This document shows positions 20,285-23,335 of a stretch of 23,335 nt of DNA, in pieces. Origin of the DNA: Priapulus caudatus (lineage: Eukaryota; Priapulida; Priapulimorpha; Priapulimorphida; Priapulidae). The notes below the pieces were generated by a model. That model ran no database searches. It worked only from the letters and a program-made list of their open reading frames with translations, and had not been told where the DNA came from. Position 1 is the stretch's first letter, and each line of letters opens with the position of its first letter. The stretch is taken from positions 162,389 through 185,723 of the forward strand of contig NW_014577304.1 in assembly GCF_000485595.1 (NCBI RefSeq), read 5' to 3'. A program made the position numbers and the translations under genes.

Positions 20285-23335
<3,051 letters not shown>

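Overview
This is nuclear DNA from an animal, most likely a marine invertebrate. The genes have short, spliced exons with GT-AG introns, and the encoded proteins are animal-type (a CCDC42-family ciliary coiled-coil protein, TIMM22 and a matrix metalloproteinase). Vertebrate-type TTAGGG-like repeats are present, and the introns and spacers are full of CT/GA, CA/GT and AT microsatellites, minisatellites and small DNA transposons. The species cannot be fixed from the sequence alone.

Layout. Positions 1 to about 9.5 kb contain no gene I can support. They hold a degenerate GT-rich block, several CT tracts, AT tracts, a 914-bp minisatellite of about 26 units of 35 bp (5367-6280), a roughly 270-bp CA tract (7213-7484), a perfect 52-bp palindrome (8165-8216) and a few hundred-base stretches of GC-richer unique sequence. 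From 9784 to 13371 on the minus strand lies a complete nine-exon CCDC42-family gene, whose seventh exon has an in-frame stop or frameshift problem. From 13596 to 18927 on the plus strand lies a complete five-exon TIMM22 gene of 193 residues. The two start codons are 224 bp apart, so they share a head-to-head promoter, which carries an RFX X-box-like site. TIMM22 intron 1 is swollen by a telomere-repeat foldback, a 59-bp direct repeat and a 2.6-kb sequence bounded by the same terminal inverted repeats as a 203-bp MITE in intron 4. From 20285 to the right edge on the minus strand lies the 3' part of a matrix metalloproteinase gene (cysteine switch, HExxHxxGxxH, Met-turn, no hemopexin domain), which converges on TIMM22.

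The three genes are not a functional pathway; they are neighbours with separate roles (cilium/flagellum, mitochondrial protein import, extracellular proteolysis). The most interesting observations are the disrupted exon 7 of the CCDC42 gene, the shared promoter with an X-box, paired transposon copies with CWG target duplications, two independent foldbacks enclosing TTAGGG-like DNA, an in-frame 10-residue minisatellite in the metalloproteinase prodomain, a duplicated stronger decoy splice donor in its intron, and an EF-hand-like orphan exon just beyond its stop codon. I found no CRISPR array, tRNA, rRNA or obviously new multigene system.
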